A program made the position numbers and the translations under genes. From assembly GCA_964458015.1 (NCBI GenBank), contig CAYWGR010000020.1:1-44405 (forward strand): a DNA stretch of 44,405 nucleotides. The letters are read 5' to 3'. Positions 6,754 through 15,461 of this stretch are shown here, piece by piece. Within the stretch, counting starts at the first letter, position 1, and every line of letters begins with the position of its first letter. Source of the DNA: CAYWGR01 sp964458015. GTDB lineage: Bacteria > Planctomycetota > Planctomycetia > Pirellulales > Thermoguttaceae. The notes beneath the pieces are model-generated. The model saw nothing but the letters and a program-made list of their open reading frames with translations, did no database searches and was not told where the DNA came from.

Positions 6754-8982
6754 ATGAAACGGCTTTGCACCAAACATAATGTGATTGCTTGCCTCGGCAT
6801 CAATATGGAAAGAAAGGTGTTTTTCGCGGCGTTTCTAATTGTTTTAACGGCTTTTATTCTTGCGGAAATGAACGGATTTGCCGGAGCGAAGGAGTCGCAG
6901 GCAGCGGGAAGCCGTATCGTCGCCCGGGAAGATTTTGATGTGAGCAACAAATTCACGCCGCCGGAGATTCTGCAACGGCGATTTTGGAACATGTTGCCGG
7001 CCGAGGCGGCGAAGGCGAAAGGGCAAGGGGCCATTACCAGCGAACCGATGGTCGTCGAGGCGGCCGAGCAATACTTCGTGCCTAACCTGCAAGCCGCCGG
7101 CAACGATCCGTTGACGGTGAGCGTCGATAAGCTGCGACCTTTAACGCCCGATCCTAAGAAACCTTTTGTCGTCTACTGTACGGTCGGGCGGCCGCCGTTT
7201 CGTTGTCTGGATGATTTTCGGGCTGACAAGGCCGGCTATGAAAAGTGGAAACGGGAGCATCCTAATTTTCTGGGTTTTTGGACAGGCGTTGAATGGGACA
7301 ATGAATTCATATCCTACGCCCTCTCCAACGACGCCGGCACTATTGCACAAGGAGAGCGGGAACACTGGACGAAAACGGCCATGGACCGGACGAAGGCTGT
7401 GAAAACACAGTGCCTTGCTGATCGCGACGCCGCGGTTCGCGGTTTGCACGAATGCTATGCAGGGCTGCGGCGTTATTTTTTCGACGATCCTGATGCAATG
7501 ATGTTTCTGCGTGCCGCTTGGTGCTTCGACCATTATTCCCTGGAATGGGGCTCCGGCATGGCCATCATGGAGACGACCAACACCGGCCCCTATCGTCATC
7601 AGGCGGGAATGTTCCACATTCGCGGCACGGCTCGGCAATACGGCAAGCCGTGGGAGTGGTACATGGCCACATACTATAACGGCCATGATAAAAATGGGAA
7701 AGTGTCGGTGAACAACGAGCCCAACTATGTGTCAACGACGCATTCGGAGGTGCTAGGCCAAGAAGAATCGTCAGGCCCGGGGGTCGGCATGTCGGTATCG
7801 CTCAAGCGTCGCGACATGTATTTGGCCTATCTGGCCGGCGCAAGCGTTGTTCAGCATGAGGATTGGCCCCGTGCGTATTGCCGCTTGGAAAAGGGATCGC
7901 CCGACAAGTGGAGTCTTTCGCCCCACGGGGAAGCGATGAAGGAATGGTACGCCTTCACGAAGCAACATCCGGATCGCGGCATCAGCTACGCACCCGTCGC
8001 GTTGTTGACGCCGTTCAGCCAGGGCATGCCCGTGTGGGGTGGTAGTCCCTGGTCGCATTTCCCCGACGAACGAGCCGACCGAATGATCGATGCCTTCTTC
8101 TACACGATTGCACCATTCGCACAAGATACGAAAAAAGGTAAGGAAGGTTGTTTGGCCAATAGCCGATTCGGCGACGGCTACGACGTGCTTGTGCCGAACC
8201 CGCCTAGCGGTCCCGTACCGTTAGAAAAGCTATTGAATTACAAGGTTGCCGTTCTCCTCGGCAAGTACGATCTCACCGCTGCTTTAGCCGAGAGATTGAT
8301 GGAATATGTGCGTCAGGGCGGCACGTTAGTCCTCAACAGCCGGCAAATTGGCGACCAATTTCCTGTTGAATTCCTAGGTGTGCGACGTTCCGGTAAAACT
8401 CTGGCAGTCGAGTCGCCCCTTTCCTCGACTTCCGGCGGCAATCCCGTTACATTAACCACGCCCTACGATTACGAACCTATCGAACTTCAAGGTGCTCGGT
8501 CGCTATGGACCGACAGCAAGGGCGGCATTCTAGCAAGTATTCATCACGTCGGCCGCGGAAATGTTCTTCTGACGACCGTGGATTTCATGCTTCCTCGCGA
8601 ATGCGGCAGTATCGCCGCAACAACGACGAAAATACCGCTCGTCGAACTTTTAATGCGGCAAATCGTCGATGATACGCTGCCCGTCACGGTGGAGGGAGAC
8701 ATTCAGTACGGATTGAACAAAGTAGCCGATGGCTGGTGGCTTTATCTCATCAACAACAAAGGCGTAACAAAATTCACCAACACCCCCGAAGAACTGAATA
8801 CGGCCGAAGCAGCCGAAGTGACTGTAGATATGCGAGAGTTGCAGGTCGAAAGTCTTTCGGAGTTACGTGTGAACGCCACGATTTCACGTTTGCAAGAAAA
8901 GAACGCTTTTGCAATCCAAGTCGGTCCGGGCGATATTCGCATTGTGAAAATTACAGCGAAAAACAACCCGTCATCGAAATGA
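6754..8982 (+). CDS. Secreted glycoside-hydrolase-like protein of unknown specificity
   Basis: The protein has 742 residues from the ATG at 6754, which follows AAGGAG; the longer open frame overlaps the previous gene and is not used. A hydrophobic export segment (VFFAAFLIVLTAFILAEM) lies at residues about 20-37. The middle looks like a TIM-barrel glycosidase (FLGFWTGVEWDNEF; AIMETTNTGPYRHQAG; PWEWYMATYYNGH; AYLAGASVVQHEDW). The region from about residue 490 resembles the glutamine-amidotransferase-like domain seen in GH42-type beta-galactosidases (LLNYKVAVLLGKYDLTAAL; MEYVRQGGTLVLNSRQIG), with a beta-sandwich end. Acidic residues in VEWDNE and METTN could be catalytic but I cannot prove it. 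It lies between two Gfo/Idh genes in the sugar operon. No precise family could be named. Confidence 0.65.
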   Translation: MKRLCTKHNVIACLGINMERKVFFAAFLIVLTAFILAEMNGFAGAKESQAAGSRIVAREDFDVSNKFTPPEILQRRFWNMLPAEAAKAKGQGAITSEPMVVEAAEQYFVPNLQAAGNDPLTVSVDKLRPLTPDPKKPFVVYCTVGRPPFRCLDDFRADKAGYEKWKREHPNFLGFWTGVEWDNEFISYALSNDAGTIAQGEREHWTKTAMDRTKAVKTQCLADRDAAVRGLHECYAGLRRYFFDDPDAMMFLRAAWCFDHYSLEWGSGMAIMETTNTGPYRHQAGMFHIRGTARQYGKPWEWYMATYYNGHDKNGKVSVNNEPNYVSTTHSEVLGQEESSGPGVGMSVSLKRRDMYLAYLAGASVVQHEDWPRAYCRLEKGSPDKWSLSPHGEAMKEWYAFTKQHPDRGISYAPVALLTPFSQGMPVWGGSPWSHFPDERADRMIDAFFYTIAPFAQDTKKGKEGCLANSRFGDGYDVLVPNPPSGPVPLEKLLNYKVAVLLGKYDLTAALAERLMEYVRQGGTLVLNSRQIGDQFPVEFLGVRRSGKTLAVESPLSSTSGGNPVTLTTPYDYEPIELQGARSLWTDSKGGILASIHHVGRGNVLLTTVDFMLPRECGSIAATTTKIPLVELLMRQIVDDTLPVTVEGDIQYGLNKVADGWWLYLINNKGVTKFTNTPEELNTAEAAEVTVDMRELQVESLSELRVNATISRLQEKNAFAIQVGPGDIRIVKITAKNNPSSK

Positions 8983-9068
8983 TGATGTACAAGCACATAT
9001 AGATTCATAAGGCAACGCTGTTTAGCGGCTCTCGGTACGACGGCCAACGGCAAACAAGGAATTGTTGT

Positions 9069-9608
9069 ATGATCCATACGAAATCTATCCGCTGGGGTGT
9101 TCTGGGACTAGGATGGTTCGGCGAAGTTCATGCCGAAACACTGGCCGACATGCCGGGCGTGGAGTTGGCGGCCGTTTGCACGCGCCGGCCCGAGCGATTG
9201 GCTCAAGTGGCCGATCGGTTTCACGTCTCCAAACGCTATACCGACTATCACGACATGTTGGCCGACCCGGATATCGACATTATCGGCATCACAACCCATG
9301 TGGCCGATCATCGCGACATCGCCATCGACGCCTTGCGGAGCAGCAAGCACGTTTTTTTGGAAAAGCCGATGGCTCCCACAGCGGCAGACTGCGATCAGAT
9401 TCTTGCAGCAGCCGGAGAGGCCAAGGGTTTCTTCATGGTCGGCCACATCTGCCGATTCGATCCGCGCGTGGCCTTAGCCAAGCAGGCGATTGATGAGGGC
9501 AAGATCGGCAAGATTATTTCCATGCACGCCCGGCGTAATCTGTCGAAAGCCATTGGCCGCCAGGTACTCGATAGCATCTCGGCCCTGATGGGCGACGGTA
9601 TCCACGAC
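9069..9608 (+). CDS. Gfo/Idh/MocA oxidoreductase, 5' part (2 of 6; broken by assembly gap)
   Basis: The first 180 residues of a cytoplasmic Gfo/Idh/MocA protein without a signal sequence. The nucleotide-binding motif is VLGLGWFGEVHAE, and the EKP motif is intact (HVFLEKPMAPTAADCD). The coding sequence is trustworthy up to MGDGIHD at 9588-9608; the family normally continues with a few residues and then LxxW. The matching continuation (LMLWFCQSKPVSVYAQEV) appears after the Ns at 9763. By codon phase, only about five bases seem to be missing between the two halves, giving an intact protein of about 335 residues. The 144 bases between 9609 and the Ns do not belong here. Confidence 0.85.
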
Positions 9609-9752
9609 GGTGCCGTGCTGGCCGAGGACGGGAAAAAACGTTCCGGCGAAGAAGAACACGGGCGTGATCACGCCGCTCGTGAAGAACGTGAAGTTGTTGA
9701 TCATCTTCACGTAACTCGTGACGATGAGGCCGACGGCGGCCCAGAGGTAGCC
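9609..9752 (-). other. Foreign tail at contig end: fragment of an ABC-2 type permease
   Basis: Read on the minus strand this stretch encodes GYLWAAVGLIVTSYVKM, then INNFTFFTSGVITPVFFF and AGTFFPVLGQHG. This resembles the membrane core of ABC-2 transporter permeases, which carry ITPxFxFSGTFFP-type motifs. It interrupts the oxidoreductase exactly where a contig ends. It is best explained as a chimeric contig end or misjoined read rather than a real insertion. Confidence 0.65.
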
Positions 9753-9762
9753 NNNNNNNNNN
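9753..9762. other. Assembly gap (10 Ns)
   Basis: Ten undetermined bases join two contigs inside the second Gfo/Idh gene. Confidence 1.
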
Positions 9763-10225
9763 CCTCATGCTTTGGTTCTGCCAATCGAAGCCGGTGAGCG
9801 TTTACGCCCAAGAGGTCCATCCCGGCACGAATAAGTATCCCGACGGCGGCTTTGCGATGGTGCGTTTCGAGAGCGGGGTGGTCGCTATGATCGAATCGGT
9901 TTGGCATCTGCCCGAGAGCACACCCTACCAGATCGACGCTCGTATGGAAATCATCGGTACGGAAGGAGCCATCTATATCAACTGCGGGGAAGCAGGTCTG
10001 GAAATCCATGATGCTATGGGCAATCGTCGCCCCGACACGTTCTATTGGCCGCACGTCTTCGGCCAACGGTTCGGCATTTTACGTGGCGAGCTACGTTATT
10101 TTGCCGATTGCGTGGCGCAGGGGCAAAAGCCGGAGCGTATTACGCCTGTTGAGTCGCGCGACGCCGTGGCGCTGTTGGCCGCCGCCGAGGAATCGTCGCA
10201 TACCGGAAAGGTGGTTCATTTCTGA
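9763..10225 (+). CDS. Gfo/Idh/MocA oxidoreductase, 3' part (2 of 6)
   Basis: This encodes the last 153 residues of the gene that starts at 9069, from LMLWFCQSKPVSVYAQEV to the stop at 10223. It includes the C-terminal sheet of the substrate domain (GGFAMVRFESGVVAMIESVW; MEIIGTEGAIYINCGEAG) and the closing helix (ELRYFADCVAQGQKPER; SRDAVALLAAAEESSHTGK), all typical of the family. The ATG at 9767 is an internal methionine, not a start. The frame differs from the 5' part only because of the gap and the foreign tail. Confidence 0.85.
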
Positions 10226-10300
10226 TTTATCAGAAGCAAGGCGGGCTAAGTACAGCAATGCCATGCCATTCGCAAAAAATGACTAAGCGAGATAAGTATC

Positions 10301-10717
10301 ATGTTTATTTACAAAACAATGACGGCGTTAGCAACCTCAATGCTAATTCTGTTAGCAACAACCGCCTCAACGCCGGCCAACGATACCAAGGAGAATACGA
10401 TGCAATTCGATCATGTCGGCATGATCACAACCGAGAAAAAGCCAGGGGAAGTTTACGTTGCGGCAACCAAAGTTTGGGTGACTGACATCGCAGCGCATCC
10501 GTATAAGATCGAATGGTTGCGATTCGAGCCCGACAGTCCCGTGCAAAGTCCCGCGCGCGACCATCCCCATATTGCCTTCCGCGTGGAAGACATCGCGAAA
10601 GCCGCCGAGGGCCTTAAAGTGCTTTTAGAACCGTTCGACGCGGGGATTGCACGGGTTGGTTTCTATCAAACCAAAGATGGGGCTATCGTCGAGTTTATGG
10701 AGTATTACAAGAAGTAG
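10301..10717 (+). CDS. VOC (glyoxalase-like) family protein, possibly exported
   Basis: A 138-residue frame whose last 105 residues form one vicinal-oxygen-chelate module (QFDHVGMITTEK ... HPHIAFRVEDIAKAAEG ... FYQTKDGAIVEFMEYY), with His and Glu residues at the usual metal positions. Family members are isomerases, epimerases, lyases or dioxygenases. Two starts compete. The ATG at 10301 has a weak ribosome site but adds a plausible signal peptide (MTALATSMLILLATTASTPA). The ATG at 10400 has AAGGAGAA at ideal spacing and starts exactly at the domain. Both a secreted and a cytoplasmic form are possible. It lies within the sugar operon between an oxidoreductase and an epimerase. Confidence 0.75.
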   Translation: MFIYKTMTALATSMLILLATTASTPANDTKENTMQFDHVGMITTEKKPGEVYVAATKVWVTDIAAHPYKIEWLRFEPDSPVQSPARDHPHIAFRVEDIAKAAEGLKVLLEPFDAGIARVGFYQTKDGAIVEFMEYYKK

Positions 10718-10718
10718 A

Positions 10719-10821
10719 GTGCGTTTGCGACGCACCTCCTTCGTAAAACATTTGGCATAATATCGGTGCGTCACGGACGCACCCTACTTGGTTTTGGCGG
10801 TGTGTCGCGGACGCACCCTAC
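10719..10821. repeat. Three copies of a short palindromic repeat (GTGCGTC-CG-GACGCAC type)
   Basis: Copies at 10765-10787 and 10799-10821 are nearly identical (GGTGCGTCACGGACGCACC, then CTAC). A related copy, GTGCGTTTGCGACGCAC, starts at 10719. Each can fold into a small hairpin. Repeats of this look are scattered in many bacterial genomes, so I treat it as a REP-like intergenic element. Confidence 0.75.
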
Positions 10822-10832
10822 AGGGAGAAGAT

Positions 10833-11819
10833 ATGTTGAAGATCAAATCCGTCATGGTCACTGGCGCCAGCGGCAAGCTGGGAGGACCGCTTTGCGAGGC
10901 CCTTGTGGCCGAAGGTTATCATGTCATCGCGGCCGATCGGCGATTGCCGGTCGGTGTGGAAGGCGTCGAGGAAGTCCAACTCGATATCGCCGACAGCCAG
11001 GCGATGGAATCCGTAGTCGCTCGCAGCGATGCCGTGATTCATCTTGCCTCCTGCAAGGAAGACCGGGAGGCCGTGATCAAAGTGAGCGCCCAGGGGACTT
11101 TTAATTTGCTGGACGCCGCCATGCGTACCAAACGGCCGCAACGGGTCATCTTGGCCAGTGGCGATGCGGTGAATGGCATCTATTTTAATCGGCAGCCTGT
11201 GCCCATCCGTGAAGACATGCCGATGGTCGCTTATCCGGGCTACTATCCGCTGTCGAAAGCCCTTGAAGAAACGATGTTCCAAGAGTTCTTTTGGCAGGCC
11301 GGCGTGCCGACCGTTTGTTTGCGTATGTCGTGGATCCAGGCTGAGGATGATATCCTCACGCATCTTACCGTCGCCGGCGACCAGTTCGGCGTGCCTGTTT
11401 GGTCCGAGCTGATGAACGATCGCCAGCGTGCGGATTTTTCCGGCGGACGCGACGCAACGGTTGCCTTGCGGCATCCCGACGGCACGCCGATGTTTCGGCA
11501 TATTGTGGCCGTCGAGGATTGCGTGCAGTCATATCTGTTGGCTCTGAGAACCGAGGGCATCGAAGGCCAAACGTTCATGATCGCCATGAACGATCCTTTC
11601 AACTATGTCGAGGCCGCCCAGTATGCCGCGAAAAAGCTTGGCATCGAAACGCTCGATCTGGTGGATCCCGTAGGCCAAGATTTCTGCATCGATGTGGCCA
11701 AATCGCGATACGTTTTAGGCTATCGGCCCAAGTATGACATCTTCACCTTGATCGATAAAGCGGTCGAATTCCGGCGATCCGGCGGTTCACGCCGTGCTCG
11801 TTCGGGCTTCAAAGGATAA
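10833..11819 (+). CDS. NAD-dependent epimerase/dehydratase (extended SDR)
   Basis: The ATG at 10833 follows GGGAGAAG and gives 328 residues. TGASGKLG (10-17) is the dinucleotide-binding motif. An acidic residue ends strand 2 (AADRR), and the catalytic set is Ser109, Tyr138 and Lys142 (YYPLSK). Family members oxidise, epimerise or dehydrate sugars and sugar nucleotides; those in catabolic operons are often uronate or aldose dehydrogenases. It sits between the VOC gene and the third Gfo/Idh gene, probably translated from the same message. The region just upstream carries the palindromic repeats ending at 10821. Substrate not predictable from the sequence alone. Confidence 0.85.
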   Translation: MLKIKSVMVTGASGKLGGPLCEALVAEGYHVIAADRRLPVGVEGVEEVQLDIADSQAMESVVARSDAVIHLASCKEDREAVIKVSAQGTFNLLDAAMRTKRPQRVILASGDAVNGIYFNRQPVPIREDMPMVAYPGYYPLSKALEETMFQEFFWQAGVPTVCLRMSWIQAEDDILTHLTVAGDQFGVPVWSELMNDRQRADFSGGRDATVALRHPDGTPMFRHIVAVEDCVQSYLLALRTEGIEGQTFMIAMNDPFNYVEAAQYAAKKLGIETLDLVDPVGQDFCIDVAKSRYVLGYRPKYDIFTLIDKAVEFRRSGGSRRARSGFKG

Positions 11820-11851
11820 GATTGTTTTCTGTTGTCCGAAGGATAGAGAAA

Positions 11852-13222
11852 ATGTCCAACGTTCCGGCAAATCGACGAAGCTTCCTGAAAGCCGCGGCAA
11901 CCACTGCCACCGCATTGGCGGTTCCCCAAGTAATCCCGGTTTCCGTACTGGGCAAACCAGGAAAGCCCGGCGCAAACGATCGGATTTACGTCGGTATGAT
12001 CGGCCCCGGCGGTCGTTCGTATGATTTGACGAGGGAAAGTCCCGCGGATCTGCAACTTGTGGCCGTAGCCGATTGCGACTTGCGAGCGATCCCTCGTTAT
12101 TTAGGTGCAGTGCGACAACTGAAAAACACGATCGTCTCCGAAAAATGCGCAACCTATCAAGACTATCGTCAGATGCTTTCCAAGGAAAAGCTCGACGGCG
12201 TATTCGTCGCCACGCCAACGCACGTCCGCGTGCTTGCTTGTCTTCATGCCATGCAGGCGGGGCTTGATGTTTACGCCGAAAAACCATTAACGCTTACGAT
12301 CGAGGAAGGGCAGTATCTCGTCCGCGCCGAACAGAAGTACAAAACGGTCTTTCAAACGGGCACCCAGCAGCGATCGATTGCCATCAACAATTTCGGCAGC
12401 GATCTGATCCGCAACGGCGCCATCGGCAAGGTGCAAACCGTGCGATGTCCGAACTTCCGGGGGCCGGCCTACCGTCCAAAGTTTCCGACCGAGCCCACGC
12501 CTCCGGAAATGAACTGGGATCTTTGGTGCAGCCAAACCGAATTGATTCCCTTTAGCTCGGAATTGCATCCGGGCCTCGATCATTGGGCCCGCTTCCGAGA
12601 ATACTGCGGCTGGCTCGTGACCGGATGGGTCCATGCCTTCGACCAGATCCAACGAGCCCTGGGCACCGACGATACCGGACCCGTTGAAATCTGGCCCGAA
12701 GGCCCCGAAGAGTCGGGTGCGAACACAAAAGACTCGACACGCTATGACGACGCCATGTCGATTCGGCCGGAATGGAACCGCGGGCTAAACGCCAAGGTTT
12801 CGATGCGTTATGCCCACGGCGCCATTCTGAAAATGGATATCCCGCACGATAAAGGTCCGCAGATGGGCGGCGTTTTCATTGGCGAAAAGGGTAAAATCGA
12901 AATCAACCGCAATAAGTTGTCCAGCAATCCGCGCGAACTAATCAAAGACGCCCCGCCGGCAGCCGATAAGTCCGAATTCGCCAGCGTTTCGCACCAACAC
13001 ATCGGCAATTGGGTCCACTGTATGAGAACGCGGGAGAAACCGGTCGCCTCGGCCACGGTCGGACATCGCAGCACGACGGTCTGCCATCTGATCAATATCT
13101 GCCGCGAATTGAATCGCAAATTACAGTGGGATCCTGTAAAAGAAGAATTCATCGGCGACGACGAAGCGAACAAACTGCGATCCCGTTCGCGTCGCAAGGG
13201 TTATGAATTGCCAAACATCTAA
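11852..13222 (+). CDS. Gfo/Idh/MocA oxidoreductase, Tat-exported (3 of 6)
   Basis: A 456-residue protein starting at the ATG at 11852 (AGGATAGAG upstream). The twin-arginine signal is NRRSFLKAAATTATA (arginines 8-9). Rossmann motif VGMIGPGGRSY; the EKP motif is intact (VYAEKPLTLTIEEG). The substrate domain has the long insertion usual in planctomycete members (NWDLWCSQTELIPFS; CGWLVTGWVHAFDQIQRALG). The 3' end overlaps the open frame of the next gene by 20 bp, but that gene's likely start lies 43 bp downstream. As a Tat substrate it would fold with its cofactor before export, which suits family members with tightly bound NAD(P). Confidence 0.86.
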   Translation: MSNVPANRRSFLKAAATTATALAVPQVIPVSVLGKPGKPGANDRIYVGMIGPGGRSYDLTRESPADLQLVAVADCDLRAIPRYLGAVRQLKNTIVSEKCATYQDYRQMLSKEKLDGVFVATPTHVRVLACLHAMQAGLDVYAEKPLTLTIEEGQYLVRAEQKYKTVFQTGTQQRSIAINNFGSDLIRNGAIGKVQTVRCPNFRGPAYRPKFPTEPTPPEMNWDLWCSQTELIPFSSELHPGLDHWARFREYCGWLVTGWVHAFDQIQRALGTDDTGPVEIWPEGPEESGANTKDSTRYDDAMSIRPEWNRGLNAKVSMRYAHGAILKMDIPHDKGPQMGGVFIGEKGKIEINRNKLSSNPRELIKDAPPAADKSEFASVSHQHIGNWVHCMRTREKPVASATVGHRSTTVCHLINICRELNRKLQWDPVKEEFIGDDEANKLRSRSRRKGYELPNI

Positions 13223-13265
13223 AAAACAACAACTTGGAAAATTGTTACCGCTAAGGAAAATGAAT

Positions 13266-14042
13266 ATGAGTACTCTTCAAGACAAAGTCATTCTCATCAC
13301 GGGTGGAACGTCGGGAATCGGCGAGGCTTGCACCGAACTGCTGACGCATCAGGGTGCAAAGGTCGTCACGATGTCGATTCAAGCCAAGGAAGGCGAGTTG
13401 CTGGCAAAACGTCTTACCGACGAAGGGCACTCGTGCGTTTTTAAGTTCGGCGACGTGTCGAATGAGGAGGATGTTCAAGCGGCAATCCATTTGGCCGTTG
13501 AAAAGTTCGGCCGTCTCGATGCCGTTCATTCCAACGCGGGTTTGTTGCGCAATCAAAAGATCACCGACCTGACGCTCGACGATTTTCACGCAATGGTCAA
13601 TGTGAATTTGCTGGGGCCCGTGCTTGTGGCAAAACATGCCATTCCGATCATGGAACGGCAAGGCCGAGGCGTTATTTGTTTCACCACATCCGTGGCTGCC
13701 GACATCGGTTTCCCGGGTCATGGAATTTATTGCGCTACAAAGGCTGCTCTGGTCGCCCTGATTCGTTCGTTGACGACCGATCACAGCCCGAAGGGCGTTC
13801 GATTCGTTGGTGTAAGCCCCGGCACGATCGACACGCCGATGCTGGCCGCATCGTGTGCGGGCTGGTCAAAGCCCAAAGAAGAAATCTACGCGGACGTTGC
13901 AAAAAAAATTCCCGTTCAGCGGATGGGGCAACCCATCGACGTGGCCAATGCCGTTGCTTTCCTACTGAGTGACGAAGCCGGATTCATCAATGGCAGCATT
14001 GTCCACCTGGAAGGCGGCACGCTTTGCTTGCCCCCGTGGTAA
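13266..14042 (+). CDS. Short-chain dehydrogenase/reductase (classical SDR)
   Basis: A 258-residue cytoplasmic oxidoreductase. The start at 13266 is preferred over 13260 because AAGGA lies about 8 bp before it; both are in frame. Cofactor motif TGGTSGIG (12-19), NAG (90-92), and catalytic Ser142, Tyr155 and Lys159 (YCATK). The C-terminal DEAGFINGSIVHLEGG is typical. In sugar operons classical SDRs serve as aldose dehydrogenases or as 2-keto-3-deoxy-aldonate dehydrogenases. With the amidohydrolase at 20492, this would allow an oxidative lactone route beside the isomerase/kinase route, but that is inference. Confidence 0.88.
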   Translation: MSTLQDKVILITGGTSGIGEACTELLTHQGAKVVTMSIQAKEGELLAKRLTDEGHSCVFKFGDVSNEEDVQAAIHLAVEKFGRLDAVHSNAGLLRNQKITDLTLDDFHAMVNVNLLGPVLVAKHAIPIMERQGRGVICFTTSVAADIGFPGHGIYCATKAALVALIRSLTTDHSPKGVRFVGVSPGTIDTPMLAASCAGWSKPKEEIYADVAKKIPVQRMGQPIDVANAVAFLLSDEAGFINGSIVHLEGGTLCLPPW

Positions 14043-14078
14043 TGCGTTTTATCATTCAAACCCAACGAGAGGTGCGTC

Positions 14079-15437
14079 ATGGCTAACACGAATCGACGAA
14101 CGTTTTTGAAATCTTCGGCGGTTGCGGCTTCCTTGCTGTCAGTGCCGGCCATTGCGAGGTCTGCCCAAAGTGTCAATGGGAGGATTCGCATCGGTCTCGT
14201 TGGGATGGGTGGGCGAATGCATTCGCATGTCGCTGCTCTGAACCAACTGGTTCAAGACGGCAGCGTTGAGATTGCCGCCATCTGTGATTGCGATCAGGCA
14301 AAACTAGACGGCGCCTCGAAGTCGTTCCCTGAGTTGTCCGGGAAAAAACCGGCCGTCTATGCCGATCAGCGGAAAATGCTCGATGATAAGTCGATCGATG
14401 CGGTCAGCTTCGCCACGCAAGTCCATTGGCATGCCCTGCAAACCATCTGGGCTTGTCAGGCAGGAAAAGACGTCTACGTGGAAAAACCTGCCACGCACAA
14501 CATTTGGGAAGGCCGCAAAATGGTCGAGGCCGCCCGAAAGTACGGGCGCATGGTCCAGATCGGCACACAAAATCGATCCAGCCCAAATGTCATGGAGGGC
14601 ATCAAAAAGCTGAAAGAGGGCGTGATCGGCAAGCTCTATATGGCTCGTGGCATGTCGTATAAGATGCGAGGCAATCTTGGCAAGCACCGTCCGCAGCCTG
14701 CACCGGCGGGGCTCAATTGGGACGCCTGGGTAGGGCCGGCGAAAATGGTTGAATACAGTAATTTCCAACATCATCGTTGGTATTGGAACTCGAACTTCGC
14801 CAGCGGCGATATTGCCAACCAGACTTGCCACGACATCGACATCATCCGCTGGGGGCTTGGCTTGGATGCGCATCCGAATATCATGATGTCGTTGGGCGGA
14901 CGCTATGTGCCCGCCGAGGATGACGACGCGGACACGCCCAACACGCAATCACTGGTCTGTCAGTATGAGGGCCGAAATTTGCAGGTCTCTTTTGAGATTC
15001 GCCACGGGTATACCAACAGCGAAGCGGAGATGCGCGAGAAGTATCCCTTTGTCGCACCAAACCAAGTTGTGGGCGTGATCTTTTTCGGTAGCGAAGGTTA
15101 CATGATTATCCCCGACTATTCGAGCTACTACACATTCATGGGGCCAGACCATGTGCCTGGCCCGCATGCGGCGGCGGAGGGCCATCCCATGATGGACGTG
15201 CCCCACTTCCAGAACTGGATTGCCGCGTGTCGCAGTCGCAAGCACGAGGAGTTGAATGCCGATGTTGAGCAAGGCCATCTATCCACGGCCGTCTGCCACT
15301 TGGCGAAGATTTCCAACCAGCTCAAGCGGTCGGTGCGTTTCGATTCCAAGGCCGAGCATTTCGTTAATGATCCCGAAGCCGACAAACTACTGAAACGCGA
15401 ATATCGCGCACCCTATGTGATTCCTGAGCAAGTTTAG
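14079..15437 (+). CDS. Gfo/Idh/MocA oxidoreductase, Tat-exported (4 of 6)
   Basis: A 452-residue protein with GAGAGGTG before its ATG and the Tat signal NRRTFLKSSAVAASLL (arginines 6-7). Rossmann motif GLVGMGGRMHSH; the EKP motif is present (VYVEKPATHNIWEGRK). The substrate domain carries NWDAWVGPAKM and ASGDIANQTCHDIDIIRWG. It is separated from the SDR by 36 bp and from the next oxidoreductase by 24 bp, so the three genes are surely co-transcribed. Sequence motifs differ enough from the neighbouring family members that this is not a recent tandem duplicate. Confidence 0.87.
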   Translation: MANTNRRTFLKSSAVAASLLSVPAIARSAQSVNGRIRIGLVGMGGRMHSHVAALNQLVQDGSVEIAAICDCDQAKLDGASKSFPELSGKKPAVYADQRKMLDDKSIDAVSFATQVHWHALQTIWACQAGKDVYVEKPATHNIWEGRKMVEAARKYGRMVQIGTQNRSSPNVMEGIKKLKEGVIGKLYMARGMSYKMRGNLGKHRPQPAPAGLNWDAWVGPAKMVEYSNFQHHRWYWNSNFASGDIANQTCHDIDIIRWGLGLDAHPNIMMSLGGRYVPAEDDDADTPNTQSLVCQYEGRNLQVSFEIRHGYTNSEAEMREKYPFVAPNQVVGVIFFGSEGYMIIPDYSSYYTFMGPDHVPGPHAAAEGHPMMDVPHFQNWIAACRSRKHEELNADVEQGHLSTAVCHLAKISNQLKRSVRFDSKAEHFVNDPEADKLLKREYRAPYVIPEQV

Positions 15438-15461
15438 TCAGATAATAAGGGAGTGCTGCTT

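Noticed and set aside
5625..7103. A 492-codon open frame on the minus strand
   Set aside because: It covers two well-supported plus-strand genes and shows no family motifs.
9609..9752. A real insertion of a transporter gene into the oxidoreductase
   Set aside because: The fragment ends exactly at the Ns and the oxidoreductase halves match with almost nothing missing, so a chimeric contig end is simpler.
10719..10821. The GTGCGTC repeats as operators for the epimerase gene
   Set aside because: Repeats of this form are common intergenic elements in many genomes; nothing ties them to regulation here.
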